From positions 131,127,373 to 131,191,372 of the forward strand of contig OY987299.1 of assembly GCA_963920635.1 (NCBI GenBank): a stretch of DNA of 64,000 nt, read 5' to 3'. This DNA is from Pseudeuparius sepicola. Taxonomy: Eukaryota; Arthropoda; Insecta; Coleoptera; Anthribidae. The notes beneath the pieces are model-generated. The model had not been told where the DNA came from, did not search any database, and saw only the letters and a program-made list of their open reading frames with translations. Shown here piece by piece: positions 55,006 through 64,000 of this stretch; within the stretch, counting starts at the first letter, position 1, and every line of letters begins with the position of its first letter. The position numbers were made by a program, and so were the translations under genes.

Positions 55006-56321
55006 TACAGGGAGTCACGTAATGATGTGCAAATATTTGAAGAAAGTGTTGTACAGGTGGTTCTAAAGGGGCCTTTAATGTAATTCTTTTTCGAATTAAG
55101 GCTCCCTGTAAAGTTATTCCAGACTTAAGAGGGACAAAAAATTTGGTTTAGATTTTTTCTCTAGAAACTTGAATTTTGGGATAGGTACGTTACCAGCAAG
55201 CTGGAAGATACTTTACGGTAGAATTACTTTTTGCAGAAACCCGAAGCACCTACCTATATTCGTCCTTTTTTATAGAACTTTTTTCTGGGTTGTATTAATT
55301 AGTAACGTATTAATTTTTTTCCCAATAAGTCTGCAGGGCGCAAAGTTTAATTTTTTTAAGTTTTCTTTTATTTTTCCTAAAGGAAGACAGTTATAGGCAA
55401 ACATATTTGTTACAGTTTAGACACTCATTAAATACTACAAATGAAAAATAATTCAGCCCAGCAAGAATTGACTTTTTGATTGTGATCAATTCTAAGAAAA
55501 AAAATATTCTTGACTTTTTTTCGAAAAATGTACCGTTTTTGCAAAATTTACTTTGATATTTTCGTCTGCTAAAAAAATTAAAACGCATGAAAGTGAACAT
55601 TCTTAAAAAAAAGTCAAGAATAGTTTTTCTTAGAATTGATTGGGAAATTTAGTGAAGGCAAGAAAGCTTACTGTTTTTTTAGTATAAATTTTCGGCAACT
55701 GGTAATATCATACCAACATCCAAGTTCTAATGGATGTGCCGGTGTTTTCATATTTGAATCGTTCGAGAAGGTAGACTACAACAGCTATTTCCCCTTATTA
55801 GGTTCATCAAGGTAGCCATAACCTTCCCGAACGACTCAAACCGAAACGGTAGCACTTATAATAGTGTAACTTGCACTTGGAGGTGAGAAACCAACCAGTG
55901 GCGCCATCTAGTATCAAGCTGATAGTACCAGAGCCGAAATTTCACAAAACATAGTAAACACCAACAAGAACAAGTTAGGTTGGTGTTAAATCCAAAATGT
56001 GAAGAAGAAGTGACACAGGAAACAGGTTCATTGGCCATTCACCACTGTATCTTCCAAAGTTGTGGAAATATGAAAAGACTGGCACATCCATTAGAACTTG
56101 GATGTTGGTATGATATTACCAGTTGCCGAAATTTATAATCCCAGAAAACCGCTAACTTTTTTTTGCAAAAATCTATTGGGGACGTAATTTTATCATCTTT
56201 TTGACCGTAATTGTGTTGTTACATGTTTATGAGAAAAAATCCACTTACTTTGACGTCTTCTACATATAGACCCCTAAAGTTTTGTGACTAAAATTTGGAC
56301 TTCGACTTGGACCACCCTGTA
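55006..56321. mobile_element. Foldback with a MITE in its right arm
   Basis: The outer limits are TACAGGGAGTCACG at 55006 and inverse TACAGGGTGGTCC at 56321. Arms meet near 55570, where CAATTCTAAGAAAAAAAATA and TTCTTGACTTTTTTTCG are answered by AAAAAAAGTCAAGAA and TTTTTCTTAGAATTGATT. The right arm is interrupted by the MITE at 55685-56139. Related to the arm at 41361. The left limit is uncertain because the two ends differ. Confidence 0.65.
55685..56139. mobile_element. 455-bp MITE with about 70-bp inverted ends
   Basis: TAAATTTTCGGCAACTGGTA, TATCATACCAACATCCAAGT and TCTAATGGATGTGCC are repeated in inverse at the right end up to GCCGAAATTTA. TA flanks both sides. The interior includes GTGGCGCCATCTAG and is not coding. 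Confidence 0.85.
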
Positions 56322-56419
56322 TACTCGTATACTGTGGAGTGTAGATGGTTTAACATTAATAAGCAAATCTAACTAGGTATATTCCACATAACTCGATATT
56401 ACCTCGATGTTGGGACAAA

Positions 56420-57950
56420 TACAGGGTGATTCACGTAAGTAGTTCATTAGAAGTTTCCGGGGAAGGAGTTCGAATTTTAATTTGAAATTTTGGTCACTTA
56501 TATAACAGGTTGTAAACTTTCTTCCTAGAATATTTTCAACACCCGATCGCTTCCGGTTATACCGGAAGTCGATAGCAACTTTGTTATTTCAAATAGAACA
56601 CCTTATATATTATTACACCATTTGGTTCCTTATTAAATTCCAAATCTTTTTTCTGAATATAATGTGTACGACCATAGTGATCATAACTTTGAAATTTATG
56701 AATCTGGAAAAGTGAAATTTTGGACTGTCGTAGGCGAAAGTCAACTTTATTAAATGGTCTGTATGCCATTTCAAAATATTGTACATTGTGTTCGGGAAAA
56801 AATTCCCAATATCAACATCGAAAAATTGAAAAATCTCATTTTTTTCAAATGGAACCCATATTTTTTTATTGCACCATTGAAATGATTGTGAAAAGACAGC
56901 TCAAAAAGATATAACACACTATATGTCTAAATGAAGCGGTTGCTTCGTTATTACGCAAAATACGTATTTTTGCTGCTCTGTATCAACAAAGATGCCATTT
57001 CTCAAGGAGCGTCACATTATAGGGGGCCATGGAAAATGAAATAACGCAATTATATGACAAGGTTAAGGGATATTTAACAATATTTTTTCCCTGAGAAGCA
57101 ACAATACAAAATTAAATAATACTAACAGTTACCTACATAATAATAGGTACTAGAAGAAAAAACAAGAAACTACATATAAGTAAAACACTATTCATATTAT
57201 GCTATTTACCTGTTACGTATTTACATTTGCTTCTCTTTGTTTGGACCTTGCCATGGACTATGAAATTTTGTTCGAAGTTTCTGAATTTTCCTTTCATCAA
57301 AGGTGGTAAATGTAAATGCCTTTCATTAAAAACTCTAATTATTCTTTCTAAAATTCTTTTACACTATATCCATGGGTGTAAAACATATTCAAAATATCTT
57401 CGTTAGAATAGTTAATTTGAGCCATTCTTGTCAACAGTTAATATTTTATTGTTTGGAACACAATAAATGACAATCACAAATGAAAAATCCATGGCCGCCT
57501 ATTATAAAAGGTCCGTTGTTTCTTGATATGGAGCAGCAAAAATACGTATTTTGCGTAATAACGAAGCAACCGCTTCATTTAGACATATAGTGTGTTATAT
57601 CTTTTTGAACTGTCTTTTCACAAGCATTTCAATGGTGCAATAAAAAAATATGGGTTTCATTTGAAAAAATGAGATTTTTCAATTTTTCGAAAAGGGTTAG
57701 GAATAGGGTATATTCAGAAAAAAGATTTGGAATTTAATAGGGAACCAAATGGTATAATAATATATAGGGTGTTCTATTTGAAATAACAAAGTTGCTATCG
57801 ACTTCTGGTATAACCGGAAGTGATCGGAAGTTGAAAATATTTTAGAAAGAAAGTTTACAACCTGTTATATAAGTAACCAAAATTTCCAATTAAAATTCGC
57901 ACTCCTTCCCCGTAAACTTCTAACGAACCACTTACGTGAATCACCCTGTA
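56420..57950. mobile_element. 1.53-kb foldback with a transposase N-terminus in its centre
   Basis: Ends TACAGGGTGATTCACGTAAG and inverse CTTACGTGAATCACCCTGTA. Inverted arms of about 420-590 bp carry ACTTTCTTCCTAGAATATTT, ATACCGGAAGTCGATAGCAA, AGTGTGTTATATCTTTTTGA and TACGTATTTTGCGTAATAAC pairs. The centre, about 57010-57510, is unique and codes, on the minus strand, for the start of a transposase. Confidence 0.88.
57202..57425 (-). pseudogene. DUF4817-type transposase N-terminal fragment
   Basis: ATG at 57425 gives MAQINYSNEDILNMFYTHGY. After a frameshift near 57350 it continues RIIRVFNERHLHLPPLMKGK, FRNFEQNFIVHGKVQTKR, and stops at 57202. This fits the insect transposase helix-turn-helix (YSNEE-x-x-DMxFxxG, then RxxxERxPxxxxPxxxTFxRLxxRFxxxGxVQ). 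No DDE domain follows. The right arm is its 5' flank. Confidence 0.7.
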
Positions 57951-59465
57951 TAGTGGATATGCGTCACAATGGTCGACAATGTAATTTTTCGACCATTCTC
58001 CATCCTCATTTATAAACTTTTAAGAAAAATATTTGGTGTGTCTAGCAAAAATTTCAACAAGATTCTAACAGTCTATGTGTAGCATTCATTGTCTCTGCCT
58101 ATGCTCAGAATAAAGTCGCAGAGTTGTCCGTCCCATTATTCCCAGTTCATCACATAATTTTTCATATATATTGTGTCGTTTTATTTTCGTTGAACTGTTT
58201 TGTGAACCTGCCTTTTCAACGCGACAACCTCCTTTACTTTGATTAATATCCCGTACACTTTGAATAATAAGAGAGCCAGACCGGGCCTTTTTACCGAACT
58301 GAATAAGGTTAAGACGACATTACACCGCCGCCTGTGTGTTCTCTTGTACGGGGAATTAAAACGGGTTCATCGGTTCACAATGTGGCTACGAGCGGTCGTC
58401 CGGTCGTAGCCGTGAACTTATGTAAATCCGCTCCTATTCATCTAATTTTCTAAATTTGAATTTAAAAAACGCCAAACAAAAGAATTAAAATCGGTTCTAA
58501 CCCGAATCCGTGCCGATGTGTTTTCTTGGGGACTCAACGTCGATGCGCGTCGGATTTTTTGTCGGTAGGTATTCGGCCATGGGCGCACATAAGTTTTTTT
58601 TAAGCGACAGTAAGTGCAAACAAAAGGTCCGTTTCGGCAGAACTTCAAACCGTTTTTGGAGCATCAAAATGAAATTGCGCATGCTCCTGACAATTTCGAA
58701 CTGCTCCCTCAGACAAATAATAAACATAGACTAACCTTAATTGTAATCAGCCAACATAAAAAATGCCTACTCGAAACAAAAACAACAAATTTGACATTTA
58801 AACCTGCATCGTATGACAGCCACAGGTTACGTTTTCTACGCCAAAAATCCAACACTTTACTTTTTACATAGTTCTTAAAACTACACTAATTCACTAATTA
58901 CTAACTTAGCTACATGTCTTTTGTCCAATAATCCCAAAATCTCCTCAAAAAGACAAGAATAACGCAAAAGTAAACACTCGAAAAACATCAATACAAACCG
59001 GCGAAATCTCAACGAACTCTGGATCAGCTGTTGGGGCATAATAAAGCAAATGCCCATCGATCACAAAAAGCTCGTGCAACGTTGCCACGCTAGCCAGAAT
59101 AAGCAATTTATTAAGGATATTATTTATAAACCAAGTAGGATCAGTGAATTCTCAAAATCAGTAAAATTTATTGTTAAATGATAAATATCCAAATTTTTAC
59201 TATAATATGTAGATTGCAGATATCAACTAAATGTTCCAAATTGATGTTTCTTAACATTGGTTATACATTTATTTCTTAACTACAAGATAAATTTATGAAG
59301 AAGTTTGGCAATGGTGCAATCATTGCATTGTTTTGTTTTAGATTTCTGTTGCATTTCATTATAGAGTTCAATGTCTAGAATATTGTGTACAAAGAAAATT
59401 AAGAAGGATATTGCCTTCCACTTCAATAAAAAATGTAATAATTTCTTTTGAATGGCGATATAATA
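57951..59465. other. Spacer with GC-richer islands (58200-58440, 58500-58700)
   Basis: The islands contain GAGCGGTCGTCCGGTCGTAG and CAACGTCGATGCGCGTCGG and are not repeated in the window. Overlapping frames (58442-58871) on both strands have no domain. The rest is AT-rich and empty. Confidence 0.3.
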
Positions 59466-60058
59466 TTATTTTCTTGAAATCGGCATTAAAATGTCCCAAA
59501 ATCGTCGTTAAAAAAAATTATTGTACGATTTTTTCAATAAGTAGGCCTTGGCGAGATGTAAACATCAAACGTCAGACGCGGAGAAATCGCCCGTCAAAAG
59601 TGACCAAATATTCAAAACCCGGCCGATAAAGGCTCATTTAACTTTTCGTACACATTGCGAAATTGTTTCCTATAGAAGCGCAATCCTTCAGTATACATAT
59701 TTTAGTAAATTTGAATATCAATGGATTTGTTGTGTAGGCTGCACAAGAAGCAGCAGTTTGGTTTTTTTGTCAGAAGGTGCCGTACGTCATTATACTTGTC
59801 CTAGGTAGAGCGATCAGTAAAGTCAAGCAACGCCGCGCGTAGTCGGTTCGTGGACGGGTGATCCCTTATTATTATTTTCTTGCCTAATAAAACATTTTTT
59901 TTTCCGATTTCAAAAAAAATATAATACGTACCTCGGCACTGAAGTTCTTTTTATGACTCATGTGGTTTATTTGCCTCGGCCAGAGGCCTCAGCAACTAAA
60001 CTCCACATGAGTCATAAAAAGTTGAACTTCAGTGCTTTGGTACATAAATAACTATTAT
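59466..60058 (+). repeat. 5S-module repeat family, copy 3
   Basis: Same order as copy 2 from TTCTTGAAATCGGCATTAAA to TACATAAATAACTATTAT, with a deletion near 59510. The 5S-like module is at 59811-59868 (AGTCAAGCAACGCCGCGCG, TGGACGGGTGATCC). The tail carries CCTAATAAAACA and the CTCATGTGG / CCACATGAG inverted repeat. Confidence 0.8.
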
Positions 60059-60408
60059 TTTACACTAACAATAATGGGCAATATTTTCGATATTTAAGGC
60101 ACTAATAGTTCATAGTACTAGCTTTGTTCCCACAGTAGTTCTGAATCAGTTCTAGCGAGTCAGAATGCAGAAAAGTAATTCCAAAACTGTTTTCAACCAA
60201 TTAGATCACGGAGAACCGGTTCGGAACTGCTGTTAGAACAAACCCAATATCATGATTTTGATGCGAATTCAAATTTTGTACGTCTAGAGCTAGAAGTTAA
60301 TATTTTATTTTATTTCCATGGTTAATTTGATAAAGATTGCATTATTGAAGTCCAACTAGGTAATTTTAAAAAAAAATTATTTTCTCAATTTTTGCTTATG
60401 GAAGTCAT
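60059..60408. other. AT-rich spacer
   Basis: Nothing recognised. Confidence 0.25.
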
Positions 60409-62395
60409 AGCTGGGCCAACACTATATTACAGACCCGAGCATGACGCCATATTTCATTGTTGTTTGCGGACTGGGGTGGCGCTACTCGACGAAAAAATTG
60501 CGACTTATTATAGGTTATAAAAGGGGTATTCTGTGGGTATAGGTATGTTTCTGACGTTTTGAATGTCCCATATTTTAAATATCCAGCTTTATTACCATTT
60601 CCGTCCTTTTTACGGTCACTAATTCTCTTTGCGTTCAATATTTCGCAGTTTTGTGATATTAACAGCGCTTTTATAGGTGTAGATTTGTTTGTGATAACAG
60701 GAAATTTCCATGCTCATGAACAAAATAGTATGCACAAACCATTATGTGAGTTGCAGAAGAATAACACTATTTTGGAATTAAGCGATGATCTGTTCAACCA
60801 GTTGAAGAATATAGAATTCTGGATATTGTATCTTGAAAGAGTATTTTGTAACCTTTGCTCCAAAGCGAACCAATGTACCTACCACTGTATAAAAAGAAAC
60901 TGAAAAATCTAATCTAGACTTACATACACTACAGCTAGCCAAGGACTTCATTTCAAACCAAAAGGTACCGAAATAATCTTGCTTGCCTTTTAGACTCGTT
61001 TTTCCTAATATAATCTATGAATATAGTAAGCTTGTCAAATTAAAGGAACATAACAAACAAGCATTTTATTTCATTTTGGATGTTAAGTTCGTTGTAACAC
61101 TCATTTGCATGGTTTTATTTTATAAAAAATTCTGCAACAATGGTAGTTTATACTGTAAACCACCCTGTCGATTTTTTTCGTCGTGTGGCGCCAGTGGCGA
61201 TCGCTTGAAACAGCGCTATGCGCACAGGTCTTTAATATAGTATTGGTCAAGCTCATAGCAACGAAATTGTTTGAGTCAACAAGAATTTTTACTAAAACAT
61301 TTTTTAAATAAGGAATAATATAGCTACTTTTCTTACTTTTTACTCACTCTGTATAAATACTCCAAGGTAGTTTATATTATTACTTCTTCAATTTTCTAAT
61401 AAATCTAATTTTGTTTCCTGAAAGAATCATATTACCTATACAGTGTACGGCAGAAAGTAGACACCATATGTTTTTTTTTAAATTTTAATTTGTCAGAAAA
61501 TGTTATTCTTGATAAAAGTTTGTTGCAAACCAAAAATGCAAATTTCAAAATTTGAATATTTCATTTCGTATACGTTCCAAAATATGAAAATTGATCAATA
61601 AGAGTAAAATACCCTTATTTTTAATTTTAGAAAAAACATGTATTATGAAAAGTTGTTTGGCCAGAGGTCTCGGCAACTAAATTCCACATGAGTCATAAAA
61701 ACTTGAACTTCAGTGCCTTGGTACATAAATAACTATTTTCTAAATAATCTGTTAATATTAAATTCTGGATTAAATAAGCAAATAAAAAAAAAATAAAAAA
61801 AATGACTTAGGACGAAAATCAAGCACTCAAATTTGTAGAATGGCCGAAAGTGAACCTACCCTGGACAAGCATAAAACGCATTAGATTTTTCAGTTTCTTC
61901 TTTATATGAATTACTATTGGTTCGCTTTGGAGCTATAAACACAATTTTCTATTTTCATTCTTGCATACCTTACAAAATACTCTTAGAATTTTCGCTTCTT
62001 CAGCTGGTTGATCAGATCATCCCATAATTCCAAAATAGTCTTTATTCCTCTGCCATTCACCTAATGGTCTGTGCAGTGTACATACCATTTTCTTCATGTG
62101 CATGGAAATTTCATGTTAACAAACAAATCTACCTATAAAAGCTATGTTAATAGGATAAAAGTGTCACATACTGGACGCAAAGACAATTTGTTACCGTAAA
62201 AAGAAGGCAAATAGTAATAAAGCTGGATATTTAAAATTTGGGACATTTTAAACGTCAGTAACTGACATACCAATAACCACAGAATACCCCCCTATAACCG
62301 CCATTTTTTTCGTCGAGTGGCGCCACCCCAGACCGCAAACAACAATGAAATATGACGTCATGCTCGGGTCTCCAATATTGTGTCGGTCCAGCCCT
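60409..62395. mobile_element. 2-kb foldback with fragments of other repeats in its centre
   Basis: The left end AGCTGGGCCAACACTATATT and the right end inverse, TTGTGTCGGTCCAGCCCTA, are followed inward by matching AGACCCGAGCATGACG, ATTTCATTGTTGTTTGCGG, TGGCGCCAC(C)CC, TAAATATCCAGCTTTATTAC and ATAGGTGTAGATTTGTTTG pairs. Arms are about 500-550 bp. The centre (about 60930-61840) contains a third, diverged terminal-like stretch (GTGGCGCCAGTGGCGATCGC to TTAATATAGTATTGGTC, 61185-61250), a TACAGTG-type fragment (61438-61660) and a 5S-family tail (61661-61737). The 114-codon frame at 60559-60903 in the left arm has no domain I recognise. Confidence 0.75.
61438..61737 (+). repeat. Junction of a TACAGTG-element fragment and a 5S-family tail
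   Basis: 61438-61660 begins TACAGTGTACGGCAGAAAGT and carries TTCTTGATAAAAGTTTGTTG, as in 24028-24516. At 61661 it switches abruptly to GGCCAGAGGTCTCGGCAACT and CCACATGAGTCATAAAAAC, the last 75 bp of the 5S-module repeat. Confidence 0.7.
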
Positions 62396-62943
62396 ACCTT
62401 ACAATCCTACCTATGCGAGCGCTCATGGAATTTCGGCGCATCCGATTTCCATAGTTAATGGGTCGAAGAATAAAAGAAGAACTAGATGATCGCACAAAAA
62501 ACCGCACAATAGCTCTCGAAAGCGGCCGAAACGAAAAAGTTGTTGTTTACGATGTCCAGGTTGGGGCGTTGCGTAACTTTCATTAGCGGGACTTGAAAGC
62601 TTATTGTTGTTTTATGTTTATGGGCGAACAGTTAACTATTTTCTACATTATAATAAGTTCATTTAGCCGGTATAAAGGCGATGGAATAAGAGCGAAACTC
62701 TTGACCTGCATCTCTTATTGATTTCCTGGAAAAGGAGCACAGATATTTAGGTATAGGTTTTCCTGTTTGAGATTACATTACGAACATATTATTTTGTATT
62801 TGACTCACTAAAAATGTCAAATTCAAAATAATCTGCGAACAATCTATAGCCAACAAAGTAAGTAGTAAGACAGGTCAAACTTGTTGAGAATTGTCTGGCC
62901 CGGTACTCTCTTAGTTTTACTACTAAAGTAATATAATAGTAAA
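62396..62943. other. Spacer with a GC-richer island (62400-62640)
   Basis: GAGCGCTCATGGAATTTCGG and AAAGCGGCCGAAACGAAAAA are unrepeated. No frame or RNA is recognised. Confidence 0.3.
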
Positions 62944-64000
62944 TATAGTAAGGGCAGAATGTAAAAGCAATAAATCATCAAAGGGAGACCGCTACCTATA
63001 TCTATTGCTTTACTTGCACTCGCACAATTACAAACACTCATGTCTCCTCCTCCAATTTGTATTCGACCTGTTGTGAACGGACGGATTAAAAATTTGTACT
63101 TAGGTACCTGATGTAATTTCATTTGTAATTTTTGAAGATTACTTCGGTAATTTAGACTGGCAATTAAAAGATAATGATCCTGAAGTTCAAAGTAGGTCTT
63201 AGGTAGGTATTTAAATAATTATTGTAATGGTTAGGGAAAAATATATATATTTATATTTTTAGTTACAAATTAAATATCAACATAAAATAAACTACATAGT
63301 CAGAAGTCAGTATATACATAATAAATAAATAATAATAATAGACATTTAATTCGTTATGAATTTTAGTCAGAATATAAAATACTATCATCCGAATATAAAT
63401 CGTCATTGAAATTAATAATAATTGGGTCTATGTCAACGTCCAATATCTTTTCTTTGTCCCAACAAACCTTTTGCCATCATTCGCTTTTTTGTTGTACACA
63501 CATTTTGGATTTTTGTCGTGCCAAGTTCTCATATTCGCCCCGTGTTGAAAAATCCAGGTCTCGTCTAAAAACACTATACGTCTAGAGGGCAGCTTGAAAA
63601 TAAATTGCATGTATATTGTCGTATAAATTGAACTTTTTTTGATGCTATATCTGGCTTTTCCATTAAGTATTGTTTTACATCGTTTATTTTGTACTTAAAT
63701 CCAAGATTCCTTAAAATTACACTTAACGTTGATTTGCTGCAGCTTAAAATTATATTTTTTCCAGTTCTTCGCATATTTTTTCCCTAGTTAAGTGTTGCTT
63801 GTTAGTTGTCATGTCATAAATCAAACTTCTTATTTCTCCTTTATCCGATTCTGTAAAATGTTTAGTTTTCGGGGCTGCTTTACTTTTCGTGTGTACCATT
63901 TTAATATGTTTAATGCCTTCTTGCCTAATTCGTGAAATGGTCCTTGTACTAATCTGTAACGCCTCCGATGCACATTGAAGTACCGATACATTTTCACGTG
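62944..64000 (-). mobile_element. TIR element with DDE transposase, copy 2, running off the window
   Basis: The left end TATAGTAAGGGCAGAATGTA and the next 450 bp follow 53471-53990 with small differences. It then diverges because this copy keeps the transposase N-terminal half that copy 1 lost. The right end is beyond base 64000. Confidence 0.85.
63428..64000 (-). pseudogene. DDE transposase N-terminal half (helix-turn-helix and first Asp), partial
   Basis: On the minus strand from 64000: ENVSVLQCASEALQISTRTI, SRIRQEGIKH (helix-turn-helix), KHFTESDKGEIRSLIYDMTT and LTREKICEEL. After a frameshift near 63770 comes SKSTLSVILRNLGFKYKIND and ASKKVQFIRQYT, then in another frame RRIVFLDETWIFQHGANMRT, containing the first catalytic Asp (LDETWI). 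The sequence ends around 63428 without the rest of the catalytic domain. LxDETWI and the LRKLGFKYK linker are typical of a widespread insect DDE family related to IS630/Tc1. Two frameshifts make it defective. Confidence 0.82.

Noticed and set aside
56620..56914. Short frames in the left arm of the 56420-57950 foldback
   Set aside because: Arm sequence; the right arm carries the mirror version, and no domain is visible.

Overview
The window reads as insect nuclear DNA. It is AT-rich, has short-intron coding fragments, and carries arthropod-type transposons: Tc1/mariner relatives with a DUF4817-like N-terminus, hAT, P-like THAP elements, Penelope-like elements, TTAA-flanked MITEs, and a tRNA-like SINE. 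I cannot name the species; a beetle or another insect with a TE-rich genome fits. I recognise no host protein exon anywhere. The window is best described as an intergenic or intronic stretch built almost wholly of transposable elements, many inserted into one another, separated by AT-rich spacers and about a dozen short GC-richer islands that could be host regulatory DNA.

Layout. 0-8.2 kb: an element end, a small palindromic MITE, two copies of a tRNA-like SINE, copy 1 of a repeat family carrying a 5S-rRNA-like promoter module, a 1.2 kb foldback (4371-5538), a 1.6 kb TIR element (5740-7298) and a TTAA MITE (7908-8155). 8.8-11.1 kb: a TIR element with a TTAA MITE inside it, then a chimeric foldback remnant. 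11.5-13.8 kb: a P-like transposon whose THAP exon is split by a hAT-type element with a perfect 8-bp target duplication. 14.5-16 kb: a Penelope-like element broken by a foldback whose arms carry a piece of unrelated coding sequence. 16.4-18.8 kb: a tandem repeat, palindromes and 5S-module repeat copy 2. 19.4-24.7 kb: a foldback, then a host repeat element containing a hAT copy, a second foldback and a small TIR element. 25.2-32.6 kb: a motif array, a truncated foldback, P-like copy 2 and a three-level nest. 34-38 kb: a TIR-like pair and a second Penelope-like element. 39.8-45.8 kb: a second copy of the 8.8-kb element with a near-perfect hairpin inserted, a hAT twin, a Harbinger-type MITE and an ATCGATAAA repeat. 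45.9-52.8 kb: a TA-flanked TIR element, a Tc1 foldback, a mariner-like transposase pseudogene split by another element, and a 540-bp GAGAA microsatellite. 53.5-64 kb: two complementary deletion copies of a DDE transposon, two more foldbacks, 5S-module repeat copy 3 and a 2-kb foldback.

The outstanding pattern is the number of long inverted-repeat (foldback) elements: about ten in 64 kb, most ending in TACAGGG or TACAGTG. In four of them the short spacer between the arms holds the start, or the start fused to the end, of a transposase of a different Tc1/mariner-like protein. These look like end-duplicated or internally deleted derivatives of separate parent transposons. Transposase fragments are frameshifted, truncated or interrupted everywhere, so every element here is probably non-autonomous.
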